Shown: positions 8,288 to 18,579 of the stretch, piece after piece
Layout: each line of letters starts with the position of its first letter
Numbering within the stretch: the first letter of the stretch is position 1
Assembly: GCF_000373585.1 (NCBI RefSeq)
Contig: NZ_KB891854.1
Location: 124,001 to 188,000, forward strand
Direction of reading: 5' to 3'
DNA length: 64,000 nucleotides
Source: Streptomyces sp. MspMP-M5
Lineage (GTDB): Bacteria > Actinomycetota > Actinomycetes > Streptomycetales > Streptomycetaceae
The notes under the pieces: generated by a model
The model's input: the letters and a program-made list of their open reading frames with translations, nothing else
Told to the model about the DNA's origin: nothing
The model's database searches: none
Made by a program: the position numbers and the translations under genes

Positions 8288-11200
8288 ATGCGCCACGCGT
8301 CCACGCACTCCGCGACCACCAGCAGCGCCGCCGCCGCTTGGTCGCCCATGGACGGCCGCCCCGCCCAGCAGGGTATGTACGACCCGCGCAACGAGCACGA
8401 CGCCTGCGGTGTCGGCTTCGTGGCCACCCTCACCGGCGAGGCCAGCCACGCCCTGGTCGAGCAGGCCCTGACCGTGCTGACCAATCTGGAGCACCGCGGT
8501 GCCACCGGCTCCGAGCCCGACTCGGGCGACGGCGCGGGCATCCTGCTCCAGATCCCGGACGCGTTCCTCCGCGCGGAGACCACCTTCGAGCTCCCCGCGG
8601 CCGGCTCCTACGCCGTCGGCATCGCCTTCCTGCCCTCCGACGCCCACGAAGCGGCCGCGGCCGTCTCACGGATCGAGACGCTGGCGGACGAGGAGGGCCT
8701 CACCGTCCTCGGCTGGCGGGTCGTCCCGGTCGCCCCGCAGCTGCTGGGCAACGGCGCCCGCGCCACCATGCCGGCCTTCTCCCAGCTGTTCGTTTCGGAC
8801 CGGCACAGCGCCGCCGACGGCGAGAACACCGGCCTGGCGCTGGACCGCAAGGCGTTCGCGCTGCGCAAGCGCGCCGAGCGGGAGGCCGGGGTCTACTTCC
8901 CCTCGCTGTCCGCCCGGACCATCGTCTACAAGGGCATGCTGACCACCGGCCAGCTGGAGCCCTTCTTCCCGGACCTCTCCGACCGCCGGTTCGCCACCGC
9001 CATCGCCCTGGTCCACTCGCGGTTCTCCACCAACACCTTCCCGAGCTGGCCGCTGGCCCACCCGTACCGCTTCGTCGCGCACAACGGCGAGATCAACACG
9101 GTCCAGGGCAACCGCAACTGGATGCGGGCCCGCGAGTCCCAGCTGGCGTCGAAGCTGTTCGGCAGTGAGGACCTGGAGCGGCTCTTCCCGGTCTGCACCC
9201 CGGACGCCTCCGACTCCGCCTCCTTCGACGAGGTCCTGGAGCTGCTCCACCTCGGCGGGCGCTCGCTGCCGCACGCGGTGCTGATGATGGTCCCCGAGGC
9301 GTGGGAGAACGCCCCCGCCATGGACCCGGCCCGGCGGGCCTTCTACCAGTACCACTCCACGATGATGGAGCCCTGGGACGGCCCGGCCTGCGTCACCTTC
9401 ACCGACGGCACCCAGGTCGGCGCGGTACTGGACCGCAACGGTCTGCGCCCGGGCCGCTACTGGGTCACCGACGACGGCCTGGTCGTGCTCTCCTCCGAGG
9501 TCGGCGTCCTGGACATCGACCCGGCGAAGGTCGTCCGCAAGGGCCGCCTCCAGCCCGGCCGGATGTTCCTCGTGGACACCGCCGAGCACCGCATCATCGA
9601 GGACGACGAGATCAAGGCCCAGCTCGCCGCCGAGCACCCCTACCAGGAGTGGCTGGACGCCGGCCTGATCGACCTGGCCGACCTGCCCGAGCGCGAGCAC
9701 ATCGTGCACACCCACGCCTCGGTCACCCGCCGCCAGCAGACCTTCGGCTACACCGAGGAGGAGCTGCGGGTCATCCTCGCCCCGATGGCCAAGGCCGGCG
9801 CCGAGCCGATCGGCTCGATGGGCACCGACTCGCCGATCGCCGCGCTCTCCGAGCGCCCCCGGCTGCTCTTCGACTACTTCACCCAGCTCTTCGCGCAGGT
9901 CACCAACCCGCCGCTGGACGCCATCCGGGAGGAGCTGGTCACCTCCCTGATCTCCTCCCTCGGCCCCCAGGGCAACCTCCTGGAGCCCACCGCGGCCTCC
10001 TGCCGCAGCGTGACCCTGCCGTTCCCGGTGATCGACAACGACGAGCTGGCCAAGCTCGTCCACATCAACGCCGACGGCGACATGCCCGGCATGAAGTCGG
10101 TGACCCTCTCCGGCCTCTACCGCGTCTCCGGCGGCGGCGAGACGCTGGCCGCCCGGATCGAGGAGATCTGCGCCGAGGCCGACGCCGCCATCGCCGACGG
10201 CGCCCGGCTGATCGTGCTCTCCGACCGGCACTCGGACGCCGAGCACGCGCCGATCCCGTCGCTGCTGCTCACCGCCGCCGTCCACCACCACCTCATCGCC
10301 ACCAGGACCCGCACCCAGGTCGGGCTGCTGGTCGAGGCCGGCGACGTCCGCGAGGTGCACCACGTCGCGCTGCTGATCGGCTACGGCGCCGCCGCGGTCA
10401 ACCCGTACCTGGCGATGGAGTCCGTCGAGGACCTCGTCCGGGCCGGCACCTTCCTGCCGGGCGTGGAGACCGAGACGGCCATCCGGAACCTCATCAAGGC
10501 GCTCGGCAAGGGCGTCCTGAAGGTCATGTCCAAGATGGGCATCTCCACCGTCGCCTCCTACCGCGGCGCGCAGGTCTTCGAGGCCATCGGCCTGGACGAG
10601 GAGTTCGTCGCCAAGTACTTCCACGGCACCGCCACCAAGATCGGCGGCGCCGGCCTGGACGTCATCGCCAAGGAGGTCGCGGCCCGGCACGCCAAGGCGT
10701 ACCCGGCCACCGGCATCGCCGCCACCCACCGCGCCCTGGAGATCGGCGGCGAGTACCAGTGGCGCCGCGAGGGCGAGCCGCACCTCTTCGACCCGGAGAC
10801 CGTCTTCCGGCTCCAGCACTCCACCCGCTCGCGCCGCTACGACATCTTCAAGCAGTACACCCAGCGGGTGAACGAGCAGGCGGAGCGGCTGATGACGCTG
10901 CGCGGCCTGTTCTCCTTCGCCTCCGGCCGCCCGTCGGTCCCGCTGGACGAGGTCGAGCCGGCCGCCGAGATCGTCAAGCGGTTCTCCACCGGCGCGATGT
11001 CCTACGGCTCGATCTCCCGCGAGGCCCACGAGACCCTCGCCATCGCCATGAACCAGCTCGGCGGCAAGTCCAACACCGGCGAGGGCGGCGAGGACCCGGA
11101 GCGCCTGTACGACCCGGCGCGCCGCTCCAGCATCAAGCAGGTCGCCTCAGGCCGCTTCGGCGTGACCTCCGAGTACCTCGTCAACGCCGACGACATCCAG

Positions 11201-12907
11201 ATCAAGATGGCCCAGGGCGCCAAGCCCGGCGAGGGCGGCCAGCTGCCCGGCCACAAGGTCTACCCGTGGGTCGCCAAGACGCGGCACTCGACGCCGGGCG
11301 TCGGCCTGATCTCCCCGCCGCCGCACCACGACATCTACTCCATCGAGGACCTCGCCCAGCTCATCCACGACCTGAAGAACGCCAACCCGGCGGCCCGCAT
11401 CCACGTGAAGCTGGTCTCCGAGGTCGGTGTCGGCACGGTCGCCGCGGGCGTCTCCAAGGCACACGCGGACGTCGTCCTGATCTCCGGCCACGACGGCGGT
11501 ACGGGCGCCTCGCCGCTCACCTCGCTCAAGCACGCCGGCGGCCCCTGGGAGCTGGGCCTGGCCGAGACCCAGCAGACGCTGCTGCTCAACGGCCTGCGCG
11601 ACCGCATCGTGGTGCAGACCGACGGCCAGCTCAAGACCGGCCGCGACGTGGTCATCGCCGCGCTGCTGGGCGCCGAGGAGTTCGGTTTCGCGACCGCGCC
11701 GCTGGTCGTCTCCGGCTGCGTCATGATGCGCGTCTGCCACCTGGACACCTGCCCGGTCGGCATCGCCACCCAGAACCCGGTGCTGCGCGAACGGTTCAAC
11801 GGCAAGGCCGAGTTCGTCGTCAACTTCTTCCAGTTCATCGCCGAGGAGGTGCGCGAGCTCCTCGCCGAGCTGGGCTTCCGCACCCTGGACGAGGCGATCG
11901 GCCACGCCGAGGTCCTCGACGTCGCCCGGGCGGTGGACCACTGGAAGGCCCAGGGCCTGGACCTCGCCCCGCTGCTGCACGTCCCCGACCTGGCCGACGG
12001 CGCGGTCCGCCACCAGATCACCGCCCAGGACCACGGCCTGGAGAAGGCGCTGGACAACGAGCTGATCAGGCTCGCCGCCGACGCGCTGGCCGCGGACACC
12101 GCCGAGGCCGCCCAGCCGGTCCGCGCCCAGGTCGCGATCCGCAACATCAACCGCACCGTCGGCACCATGCTCGGCCACGAGGTCACCAAGAAGTTCGGTG
12201 GCGCGGGCCTGCCCGACGACACCATCGATCTCACCTTCACCGGCTCCGCCGGCCAGTCGTTCGGCGCGTTCCTGCCCCGCGGCATCACCCTCCGCCTGGA
12301 GGGCGACGCCAACGACTACGTCGGCAAGGGCCTCTCCGGCGGCCGCATCATCGTCCGCCCGGACCGCGGCGCGGACCACCTCGCCGAGTACTCCACCATT
12401 GCCGGCAACACCCTCGCCTACGGCGCCACCGGCGGCGAGCTGTTCCTGCGCGGCAGGGTCGGCGAGCGGTTCTGCGTCCGCAACTCCGGTGCCACGGTGG
12501 TCTCCGAGGGCGTCGGCGACCACGGCTGCGAGTACATGACCGGCGGCAACGCCGTCGTCCTGGGCGCGACCGGACGCAACTTCGCGGCCGGTATGTCCGG
12601 CGGCTTCGCCTACGTCGTCGACCTCGACCCGGCCAACGTCAACGGTGAACTGGCCGGCGCGGTCCGCCCGTTGGACGAGAACGACAAGCAGTGGCTGCAC
12701 GACGTGGTGCGCCGCCACCAGGAGGAGACCGGCTCCACCGTGGCCGCGAAGCTCCTCGCCGACTGGGATGCCGCGGCCGCGCGCTTCAGCAAGGTCGTCC
12801 CGCCCACGTACCAGGCAGTGCTCGCCGCCAAGGAAGCCGCCGAGCAGGCCGGGCTCTCCGAGTCCGAGACCCACGAGAAGATGATGGAGGCGGCGACCAA
12901 TGGCTGA
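8288..12907 (+). CDS. gltB: Glutamate synthase (NADPH) large subunit GltB
   Basis: 1539 residues. Transfers the amide of glutamine to 2-oxoglutarate, giving two glutamates, with electrons from GltD. Domain order is standard: a class II glutamine amidotransferase whose nucleophile Cys40 follows a propeptide (HDACGVGF), a central domain, the FMN/3Fe-4S synthase domain ([16 protein letters not shown], then [18 protein letters not shown]) and a C-terminal beta-helix GXGXG-type domain. ATG at 8288 follows GGGAGAG; an in-frame TTG at 8276 is inside the leader hairpin and less likely. Its last 8 nt overlap gltD. Confidence 0.97.
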   Translation: MRHASTHSATTSSAAAAWSPMDGRPAQQGMYDPRNEHDACGVGFVATLTGEASHALVEQALTVLTNLEHRGATGSEPDSGDGAGILLQIPDAFLRAETTFELPAAGSYAVGIAFLPSDAHEAAAAVSRIETLADEEGLTVLGWRVVPVAPQLLGNGARATMPAFSQLFVSDRHSAADGENTGLALDRKAFALRKRAEREAGVYFPSLSARTIVYKGMLTTGQLEPFFPDLSDRRFATAIALVHSRFSTNTFPSWPLAHPYRFVAHNGEINTVQGNRNWMRARESQLASKLFGSEDLERLFPVCTPDASDSASFDEVLELLHLGGRSLPHAVLMMVPEAWENAPAMDPARRAFYQYHSTMMEPWDGPACVTFTDGTQVGAVLDRNGLRPGRYWVTDDGLVVLSSEVGVLDIDPAKVVRKGRLQPGRMFLVDTAEHRIIEDDEIKAQLAAEHPYQEWLDAGLIDLADLPEREHIVHTHASVTRRQQTFGYTEEELRVILAPMAKAGAEPIGSMGTDSPIAALSERPRLLFDYFTQLFAQVTNPPLDAIREELVTSLISSLGPQGNLLEPTAASCRSVTLPFPVIDNDELAKLVHINADGDMPGMKSVTLSGLYRVSGGGETLAARIEEICAEADAAIADGARLIVLSDRHSDAEHAPIPSLLLTAAVHHHLIATRTRTQVGLLVEAGDVREVHHVALLIGYGAAAVNPYLAMESVEDLVRAGTFLPGVETETAIRNLIKALGKGVLKVMSKMGISTVASYRGAQVFEAIGLDEEFVAKYFHGTATKIGGAGLDVIAKEVAARHAKAYPATGIAATHRALEIGGEYQWRREGEPHLFDPETVFRLQHSTRSRRYDIFKQYTQRVNEQAERLMTLRGLFSFASGRPSVPLDEVEPAAEIVKRFSTGAMSYGSISREAHETLAIAMNQLGGKSNTGEGGEDPERLYDPARRSSIKQVASGRFGVTSEYLVNADDIQIKMAQGAKPGEGGQLPGHKVYPWVAKTRHSTPGVGLISPPPHHDIYSIEDLAQLIHDLKNANPAARIHVKLVSEVGVGTVAAGVSKAHADVVLISGHDGGTGASPLTSLKHAGGPWELGLAETQQTLLLNGLRDRIVVQTDGQLKTGRDVVIAALLGAEEFGFATAPLVVSGCVMMRVCHLDTCPVGIATQNPVLRERFNGKAEFVVNFFQFIAEEVRELLAELGFRTLDEAIGHAEVLDVARAVDHWKAQGLDLAPLLHVPDLADGAVRHQITAQDHGLEKALDNELIRLAADALAADTAEAAQPVRAQVAIRNINRTVGTMLGHEVTKKFGGAGLPDDTIDLTFTGSAGQSFGAFLPRGITLRLEGDANDYVGKGLSGGRIIVRPDRGADHLAEYSTIAGNTLAYGATGGELFLRGRVGERFCVRNSGATVVSEGVGDHGCEYMTGGNAVVLGATGRNFAAGMSGGFAYVVDLDPANVNGELAGAVRPLDENDKQWLHDVVRRHQEETGSTVAAKLLADWDAAAARFSKVVPPTYQAVLAAKEAAEQAGLSESETHEKMMEAATNG

Positions 12908-14360
12908 CCCCAAGGGCTTCCTGACCCACGAGCGCGAGCACGCCAAGACCCGCCCCGTCGAGGAGCGCGTCAAGGACTGGAACGAGGTCTACCAGCCCGG
13001 CTCCCTGCTGCCGATCATCACCAAGCAGGCGTCGCGCTGCATGGACTGCGGCATCCCGTTCTGCCACAACGGCTGTCCGCTCGGAAACCTCATCCCCGAG
13101 TGGAACGACTACGCCTACCGCGAGGACTGGAGCGCGGCCAGCGAGCGGCTGCACGCCACCAACAACTTCCCGGAGTTCACCGGCCGGCTGTGCCCCGCGC
13201 CCTGCGAGGCGGCCTGTGTGCTGGGCATCAACCAGCAGCCGGTCACCATCAAGAACGTCGAGGTCTCCATCATCGACCGGGCGTGGGACAGCGGCGACGT
13301 CACCCCGCAGCCGCCCGAGCGGCTGTCCGGCAAGACCGTCGCCGTCATCGGCTCCGGACCGGCCGGCCTGGCCGCCGCCCAGCAGCTGACCCGGGCCGGC
13401 CACACCGTCGCGGTGTACGAGCGCGCGGACCGCATCGGCGGCCTGCTCCGCTACGGCATCCCCGAGTTCAAGATGGAGAAGCGGCACATCAACCGCCGCA
13501 TCGAGCAGATGCGCGCGGAGGGCACCAAGTTCCGCACGGAGGTGGAGATCGGCCGCGACATCGACGCGAAGAAGCTGCGCAAGCGCTACGACGCCGTCGT
13601 CATCGCCGCGGGCGCCACCACCTCCCGCGACCTGCCGGTGCCCGGCCGGGAGCTCAAGGGCATCCACTTCGCGATGGAGTACCTGCCGCTGGCCAACAAG
13701 GTGCAGGAGGGCGACCTGACGGTCACCCCGATCAGCGCCGAGGGCAAGCACGTGGTCGTCATCGGCGGCGGTGACACCGGCGCGGACTGCGTCGGCACCG
13801 CGCACCGCCAGGGCGCCCTGTCGGTGACCCAGCTGGAGATCATGCCCAGGCCCGGCGAGGAGCGGAACGCCGGCCAGCCCTGGCCGACCTTCCCCATGCT
13901 CTACAAGGTCACCTCCGCGCACGAGGAGGGCGGCGAGCGGGTCTACTCCGTCTCCACCACCCACTTCGAGGGCGACGAGGACGGCAACGTCCAGTGGCTG
14001 CACCTGATCGAGGTGGAGTTCAAGGACGGCAAGCTGGAGCAGAAGCCCGGCACCGAGCGGAAGATCCCCGCCCAGCTGGTCACCCTCGCGATGGGCTTCA
14101 CCGGCACCGACCAGAAGAACGGCCTGGTCGAGCAGTTCGGCCTGGAGCTGGACGCCCGCGGCAACATCGCCCGCGACGCGGACTTCGCCACCAACGTCCC
14201 CGGCGTGTTCGTCGCCGGGGACGCCGGCCGGGGCCAGTCGTTGATCGTGTGGGCCATCGCCGAGGGCCGCTCCGCCGCCCGCGGCGTGGACCGCCACCTC
14301 ACGGGAGCCAGCGCCCTGCCGGCCCCGATCAAGCCGACGGACCGCGCACTGACCGTGTGA
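12900..14360 (+). CDS. gltD: Glutamate synthase small subunit GltD
   Basis: 486 residues. Supplies electrons from NAD(P)H through FAD and Fe-S clusters to GltB. The N-terminal half carries cysteine motifs for two 4Fe-4S clusters ([14 protein letters not shown] and CPAPCEAAC). A FAD-binding Rossmann motif, [12 protein letters not shown], lies near residue 147; an NAD(P)H-binding motif, [11 protein letters not shown], near 288; and a GDAGRG FAD segment near the end. The ATG lies 8 nt inside gltB, so translation is coupled. Two strong hairpins follow. Confidence 0.97.
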   Translation: MADPKGFLTHEREHAKTRPVEERVKDWNEVYQPGSLLPIITKQASRCMDCGIPFCHNGCPLGNLIPEWNDYAYREDWSAASERLHATNNFPEFTGRLCPAPCEAACVLGINQQPVTIKNVEVSIIDRAWDSGDVTPQPPERLSGKTVAVIGSGPAGLAAAQQLTRAGHTVAVYERADRIGGLLRYGIPEFKMEKRHINRRIEQMRAEGTKFRTEVEIGRDIDAKKLRKRYDAVVIAAGATTSRDLPVPGRELKGIHFAMEYLPLANKVQEGDLTVTPISAEGKHVVVIGGGDTGADCVGTAHRQGALSVTQLEIMPRPGEERNAGQPWPTFPMLYKVTSAHEEGGERVYSVSTTHFEGDEDGNVQWLHLIEVEFKDGKLEQKPGTERKIPAQLVTLAMGFTGTDQKNGLVEQFGLELDARGNIARDADFATNVPGVFVAGDAGRGQSLIVWAIAEGRSAARGVDRHLTGASALPAPIKPTDRALTV

Positions 14361-14403
14361 CGCGCCGTCATCCGATGTCCCGTACAGCGTCGTACGGAGG
14401 CAC

Positions 14404-14429
14404 GAGGACCGGGTGAGAGCCCGGTCCTC
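14404..14429 (+). terminator. First terminator hairpin after gltD
   Basis: Perfect 10-bp stem GAGGACCGGG (14404-14413) / CCCGGTCCTC (14420-14429) with a TGAGAG loop. Confidence 0.75.
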
Positions 14430-14435
14430 GTACGG

Positions 14436-14474
14436 CGGCGCCTGTCCCCTCCCCCGACCGGAGGGCAGGCGCCG
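14436..14474. terminator. Second terminator hairpin after gltD
   Basis: Stem CGGCGCCTG (14436-14444) / CAGGCGCCG (14466-14474), with extra CCC/GGG pairing inside. It serves the convergent gltD and flavin reductase-like genes. Confidence 0.7.
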
Positions 14475-14506
14475 CGCTGTCTTCCCCGGCCGGACCGCCG
14501 CCGGGC

Positions 14507-15073
14507 TCAGCCGTCCCGCTGGGCGGGGAAACGCCGCCCCAACTGCCGGGCCAGTTCCCGCGCGGGCGCCGGGACGGGTTCCGGCGGGGGAGTGACCGGC
14601 GGCCGGAAATCGTGCACCGGGGCGCGCCAGGCCGACACGTCGATGCTGCCGTCGCCCAGCGGCAGCACCCAGCGCGGGTCCGCGTGCACCCGCAGCACCT
14701 GCGCCTCGATCTGGGTCCAGGCGCCGTCCGTCATCGTCCGCTCGCCGACCCGGCGGGCCTCCAACTGCACCGGGCAGTGCGCCAGTCGGGGCGGCCGGAC
14801 CAGCTCGGACGGCTCCGTCCACGGCTCCGCCGGCTCGGTGCCGCAGTCCGTCCCCTCCTGTGCCGCGTCCTCTTGGGGCGGCAGGTTGAAGACAACGTCG
14901 GGGCGTACCGCGAGATTCTGCGCGGTGCGCCCCCGGGCGGGCAGCCAGACGCTCACCACCGGCCCGAGGTCCCACCGGATCCGCAGTGCGACCAGCACGA
15001 ACGTCCCGTCGTCGTTCTCCGTGGACAGCAGCGCCGGCACCACCGAACTGCTCTTCTCCAGCGCGGATTTCAT
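14507..15073 (-). CDS. Flavin reductase-like FMN-binding protein
   Basis: 188 residues. The start (VVPALLSTENDDGTFVLVALRIRWDLG) and the following GRTAQNLAVRPDVVFNLP pattern resemble small flavin reductase-like split-barrel proteins, in which a strand pair binds FMN and the next helix precedes a VLNL strand. The C-terminal 45 residues are Pro/Arg-rich. The substrate is unknown; a flavoprotein role is inference. Start ATG 15073 follows a CGGGAG ribosome site. It is divergent from an ArsR-type regulator across a 67-nt gap with a 16-bp palindrome, so the two probably form a regulated pair. Confidence 0.65.
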   Translation of the reverse strand: MKSALEKSSSVVPALLSTENDDGTFVLVALRIRWDLGPVVSVWLPARGRTAQNLAVRPDVVFNLPPQEDAAQEGTDCGTEPAEPWTEPSELVRPPRLAHCPVQLEARRVGERTMTDGAWTQIEAQVLRVHADPRWVLPLGDGSIDVSAWRAPVHDFRPPVTPPPEPVPAPARELARQLGRRFPAQRDG

Positions 15074-15098
15074 GCTCCCGAGGATAGGAGCCGGACGA

Positions 15099-15114
15099 TT
15101 CGGTGCTCACCGAA
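15099..15114. promoter_or_regulatory. Operator-like palindrome between the flavin reductase-like and ArsR genes
   Basis: Perfect inverted repeat TTCGGTG-CT-CACCGAA in the divergent promoter region. It is the right size and place for an operator of the adjacent winged-helix repressor. Confidence 0.55.
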
Positions 15115-15140
15115 GTGTTATATGCGATTACGCTCTGCAC

Positions 15141-15932
15141 ATGATTCGATGGGACGCCGATCATGAAAACACCGCGGAAACCCCCGATCTGGCCGCCCTC
15201 GCGGCGCTGCTCGCGGACCGTACCCGCGCCGCCATCTGCATCGCCCTGCTCGACGGCGGCACCTGGACCGCCGGCGAGCTGGCCGAGTACGCCGGGGTGG
15301 CCCCGTCCACCGCGACCGAGCACCTCAACCTCCTGGTCGCCGGCGGCCTGCTGGCCGAGGAGCGGCAGGGCCGGCGGCGCTACGTCAGACTGGCCGGCCC
15401 CGACACCGCCGAGACCCTGGAGAACCTCGCCGGCCTCGCCCCCTACCGCCGGGTGCGGATCCGCTCGCTGGCCGAGGCAAACCACCGCCGGGCCCTGCAC
15501 CACGCCCGCACCTGCTACGACCACATCGCCGGTGCCCTCGGGGTGGCCCTCGCCGAGACGATGACCGAACGCGGGCTGCTGGTAAGGGAGTACGGACTGG
15601 AGCTGACCGCCGCCGGCGCAGAGTGGCTGGCCGCGCTCGGCATCCCGCACACCGGCCACTCGCCGGCCCACCGGGCGCATGTGCGCACCTGCCTGGACTG
15701 GACCTCGCGCCGCCAGCACCTCTCCGGCGCGGTCGGCGCGGCCCTGTACCGGCACGCGCTGGAGCACCGCTGGATCATCAAGGCCCCCGCCAGCCGCATC
15801 CTCGCCATCACCGAGGCCGGCCGGGTCGCCTTCCGCGGCCGGCTGGGGCTGCCCGACGAGGTGCTGACGCCCACGCCGGCGGCGCCGCCGGCGCGCGATC
15901 GGACGGAGGTCAGTCCGCGCCGACCTGGGTGA
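15141..15932 (+). CDS. ArsR-family winged-helix regulator
   Basis: 263 residues. The N-terminal winged helix matches ArsR/SmtB regulators: LAALLADRTRAAICIALLDGGTWTAGELAEYAGVAPSTATEHLNLLVAGGLL, then a wing with RQGRRRYVRL (residues about 13-80). The long C-terminal part (about 170 residues) is helical and lacks the usual metal-binding cysteines, so it probably senses something else. ATG at 15141 has no ribosome site and may be translated leaderlessly. The 3' end overlaps the convergent marR-type gene by 23 nt. The divergent flavin reductase-like gene is the likely target. Confidence 0.85.
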   Translation: MIRWDADHENTAETPDLAALAALLADRTRAAICIALLDGGTWTAGELAEYAGVAPSTATEHLNLLVAGGLLAEERQGRRRYVRLAGPDTAETLENLAGLAPYRRVRIRSLAEANHRRALHHARTCYDHIAGALGVALAETMTERGLLVREYGLELTAAGAEWLAALGIPHTGHSPAHRAHVRTCLDWTSRRQHLSGAVGAALYRHALEHRWIIKAPASRILAITEAGRVAFRGRLGLPDEVLTPTPAAPPARDRTEVSPRRPG

Positions 15933-16485
15933 TCCGGTCGTCGCCCAGGCGGCGCTGGACGTCCTGGAAGAGGATCCGCAGCAGCCCGGCCAGCTGCTCC
16001 TGCTGCTCCGGGTCGAGCGCCTGGAGCAACTCCGCCTCGCGGACGAGCACTTGGTCCACCGTCGACTCGACGAGGTCGTGGCCGGCCGGGGTCAGCTCGA
16101 CCAGGACGCTGCGCGGGCGGCCCTCGCCCGGCCGGCGGGTGACCAGGCCCTCGCGTTCGGCGCGGGCCACCCGCTGGGACACCGCCCCGGCGGTGACCAT
16201 CGAACGCCGGCTCAGCTCCCGGGTGCTCAGGGTGTACGGGGAGCCGCTGCGGCGCAGCACGCTCAGCAGGTCGAGGGTGGCGATGTCCACGCCGGCGCGG
16301 TGGAGCACCCGGCGCCGGTCGTCGCCCAGCAGCTTCGCCAGCCGCCAGATGGGCGTGACGATCCCGATGGAGGAGACCGGTGTGCCGGGGCGCTCGCGCT
16401 GCCAGGCGGCGGCGATCTCGTCCACCGGGTAGGGGGACGGGCCGGCCGTCGTGCCGTCGTCCCGTGCCTCGAAGTCGCTTGCCAC
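15910..16485 (-). CDS. MarR-family transcriptional regulator
   Basis: 191 residues. Winged-helix regulator with the MarR pattern: DLLSVLRRSGSPYTLSTRELSRRSMVTAGAVSQRVARAEREGLVTRRPGEGRPRSVLVELTPAGHDLVE, in which the recognition helix and DxRxxxVxLT-type wing (here GRPRSVLVELT) are visible. GTG at 16485 is chosen because AGGAGG lies 5-10 nt upstream. A longer in-frame form would start in the operator region. It is divergent from the SDR gene at 16588, with two palindromes between them, so it likely represses that enzyme or itself in response to a small ligand. Confidence 0.88.
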   Translation of the reverse strand: MASDFEARDDGTTAGPSPYPVDEIAAAWQRERPGTPVSSIGIVTPIWRLAKLLGDDRRRVLHRAGVDIATLDLLSVLRRSGSPYTLSTRELSRRSMVTAGAVSQRVARAEREGLVTRRPGEGRPRSVLVELTPAGHDLVESTVDQVLVREAELLQALDPEQQEQLAGLLRILFQDVQRRLGDDRITQVGAD

Positions 16486-16514
16486 CGGTCCTCCTGGAGG
16501 TGTTATGTTCAGAC

Positions 16515-16568
16515 CTAAATTTAGCACTGAACGGCGGCCGCTCTGCGCTCCGTACGTTTAGACCTAAA
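16515..16568. promoter_or_regulatory. Two MarR operator-like palindromes
   Basis: CTAAATTTAG (16515-16524) and TTTAG-AC-CTAAA (16557-16568), each embedded in a direct repeat AGACCTAAA (16511-16519 and 16560-16568) spaced 49 nt apart. AT-rich in a 70%+ GC background, and between the MarR and SDR starts. Confidence 0.55.
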
Positions 16569-16587
16569 AGTTGGAGGGTTTCCGCAC

Positions 16588-17310
16588 ATGGCACGCACCA
16601 TCCTCGTCACCGGCGGCGGCACCGGCATCGGCCGTGCCCTCGCCGAGCACTTCGCGGCCGTCGGCGACCACGTCGTCCTCACCGGCCGGCGCCCCGGCCC
16701 CCTCAAGGAGGCCGCGGACGCGCTCCCCGGGGCGACCGGCCTGGTCTGCGACCACGCCGACCCCGCCGCGCTGCTCCGGCTCGCCGCGGAACTGCCCGAG
16801 CGCCTGGACATCCTGGTCAACAACGCCGGCGGCCAGACCGACTTCGATGCCGACGGCGCCACCGACCTGGCCTCCTACGCCCGGGACTTCCGCGCCAACC
16901 TCGACGCCAACCTGCTCAGCGCCGCGCTGACCACCCGCGCCGTGGACGACCGGCTGGCGGCCGGCGGCGCCGTGATCCACATCGGGTCCATCGCCGCCGA
17001 CCAGGGCTCCGGCTCCTACGGGGCGGCCAAGGCCGGTCTGGCCTCCTGGAACATCGACCTGGCCCGGACCCTCGGCCCCCGCGGTATCACCGCCAACGTG
17101 GTCTCGCCCGGCTACATCACCGACACCGAGTTCTTCCGCGACCAGCTCGCCGACGAGCGCCGGGAACGGCTGATCGCGGACACCGCCACCGGCTGCCCCG
17201 GCAGCCCGGACGACATCATCGGCGCGGTGGCCTTCCTGGCCTCGCCGGGGGCCCGGCACATCACCGGCCAGGTGCTGAACGTCAACGGCGGTGCGCACCC
17301 CACCCGTTGA
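16588..17310 (+). CDS. Short-chain dehydrogenase/reductase (SDR)
   Basis: 240 residues, classical SDR length. Rossmann cofactor motif TGGGTGIG at residues 8-15, NNAG near 79-82, and an active-site Ser plus YGAAK (Tyr, Lys) near residues 132-150. A PGYITDTEF segment follows the catalytic region. The basic Arg-Arg after beta-2 (TGRRPG) suggests NADP(H) use. A TTGGAGGG ribosome site precedes ATG 16588. The substrate is unknown; regulation by the divergent MarR protein is likely. Confidence 0.93.
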   Translation: MARTILVTGGGTGIGRALAEHFAAVGDHVVLTGRRPGPLKEAADALPGATGLVCDHADPAALLRLAAELPERLDILVNNAGGQTDFDADGATDLASYARDFRANLDANLLSAALTTRAVDDRLAAGGAVIHIGSIAADQGSGSYGAAKAGLASWNIDLARTLGPRGITANVVSPGYITDTEFFRDQLADERRERLIADTATGCPGSPDDIIGAVAFLASPGARHITGQVLNVNGGAHPTR

Positions 17311-17340
17311 CACCGGGAACGGCGTGCCGGCCCGCGCCCG

Positions 17341-17817
17341 TCAGGTGGTGTCGCCCGCCACCAGCCGGGCCGGGAAACCGCCGGTCGCGATCGGCCCCCA
17401 GCGGCGCGGCGTCACCCGGATCAGGGACTTGCCCTGCTTGCGCATCGCGGCGCGGTACTCGTCCCAGTCCGGGTGCTCGCCGGCGATGTTGCGGTAGTAC
17501 TCCACCAGCGGCTCGATGGAGTCCGGGGCGTCGATCACCTCGGCCTCGCCGTCGACCTGCACCCAGGGCCCCGTCCACTCGTCGGACAGCACCAGCACGT
17601 TGACCGACGGGATCCGGCGGGCGTTGCGGACCTTGGCCCGCTCCGGGTACGTCGACATCACCAGCCGGCCCGATTCGTCCACCCCGCAGGTCAGCGGCGA
17701 GCCCTGCGGGGTGCCGTCGGAACGGCGGGTGAGCAGGATCGCGCGGTGCCGCGGACGGACGAACTCCAGCAGCCCGGGCAGGTCGACACGGGTGGTACTC
17801 GCAAGGGAAGGGCTCAT
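17341..17817 (-). CDS. PPOX-class F420- or FMN-dependent flavin oxidoreductase-like protein
   Basis: 158 residues forming a split beta-barrel. The patterns RHRAILLTRRSDGTPQGSPLTCGVDESGRLVMSTYPERAKVRN and NVLVLSDEWTGPWVQVDGEAEVI are typical of the pyridoxamine-5'-phosphate-oxidase-like proteins that actinobacteria use with F420 or FMN. The natural substrate is not known. It stands alone, convergent with the SDR gene (30-nt gap) and followed by an unrelated lipoprotein gene upstream on the same strand. Confidence 0.85.
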   Translation of the reverse strand: MSPSLASTTRVDLPGLLEFVRPRHRAILLTRRSDGTPQGSPLTCGVDESGRLVMSTYPERAKVRNARRIPSVNVLVLSDEWTGPWVQVDGEAEVIDAPDSIEPLVEYYRNIAGEHPDWDEYRAAMRKQGKSLIRVTPRRWGPIATGGFPARLVAGDTT

Positions 17818-17906
17818 GCCGTGAGCCTAGGGCTTGGAGCGCACTCCAGGAGGAACGCTCGGATGCGGGCCGGCCCGGGCGGGGTGTGGGTGGGCGGGGG
17901 CGGTCG

Positions 17907-18404
17907 TCAACCCTTCAGCAACTGCTTGCCGGTGGCGGCGTCCACCACCTTGCGGCCCGCCAGCGGACTGCTCAGCCGCACCTTCGTCTTCTGCGTGGCC
18001 AGCTGCTCGGTGCAGATCCCCTTCGGGTTCTTCTTCCGGCCCCAACCGGAGACCACCACCAGCTCCTTGGACTCCATGACCCGGGCGCCGTAGCCGGCGT
18101 CGCAGGCGCTGTGGCCCACGGTCACCGTCAGCTCCCGGACGTCCCGGCTCGCGGGGCGATCGGCGCCGGCCAGCGGCAGCAGCGCCTCGTGCCGGCCGGG
18201 CACGGGGGAGACCTTCGGCCAGTCCTGGACGATCTGCGTGGCGCGCTGCGTGAAGGCGTCGCCGGTGCGCTGCGGCGGCGAGCTGTGCACCGTCTGCGTG
18301 GCCTGGCCGCAACCGGCGAGCGCGACGGCACCGGCCGCGGCGAGCGGGACGGCCCAGGCGGTCACACGGGTGCGCGGACGGGTGCGGTGGACGGTGTGCG
18401 GCAT
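17907..18404 (-). CDS. Small secreted lipoprotein of unknown function
   Basis: 165 residues. A basic N-terminus, a hydrophobic stretch and a lipobox LAGC with Cys32 mark it as a lipoprotein, exported and then acylated by Lgt. The mature part has two further cysteines (HSACDAGYG and KGICTEQL) that could form a disulfide. Strand-rich segments (ELVVVSGWG, TKVRLSS) suggest a small beta domain. I do not recognise the family. ATG 18404 follows GAGGAGG. Its gene is divergent from the alpha/beta hydrolase gene across 175 nt with no visible gene. Confidence 0.7.
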   Translation of the reverse strand: MPHTVHRTRPRTRVTAWAVPLAAAGAVALAGCGQATQTVHSSPPQRTGDAFTQRATQIVQDWPKVSPVPGRHEALLPLAGADRPASRDVRELTVTVGHSACDAGYGARVMESKELVVVSGWGRKKNPKGICTEQLATQKTKVRLSSPLAGRKVVDAATGKQLLKG

Positions 18405-18579
18405 GACGTGCCTCCTCGGTCGGTCGCGGATGGGACGTGCCCGGGACACGACGGGTTCCGCCCGGCGGGGGAGGCGGCGCCGGACTGCTCTTCCGACGGC
18501 GTGCACGCGTAACTTCGGCTCCGGTGCGCGGTGCACCGGCGCCCGGACGGGCGGAGGCGAGCGGAGGAGTGAGGTACGC

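Noticed and set aside
9301..12648. Open frame of more than 1000 codons within gltB in another frame
   Set aside because: Arg/Pro/Gly-rich low-complexity translation that arises from the GC-rich codon pattern of gltB; no family motifs.
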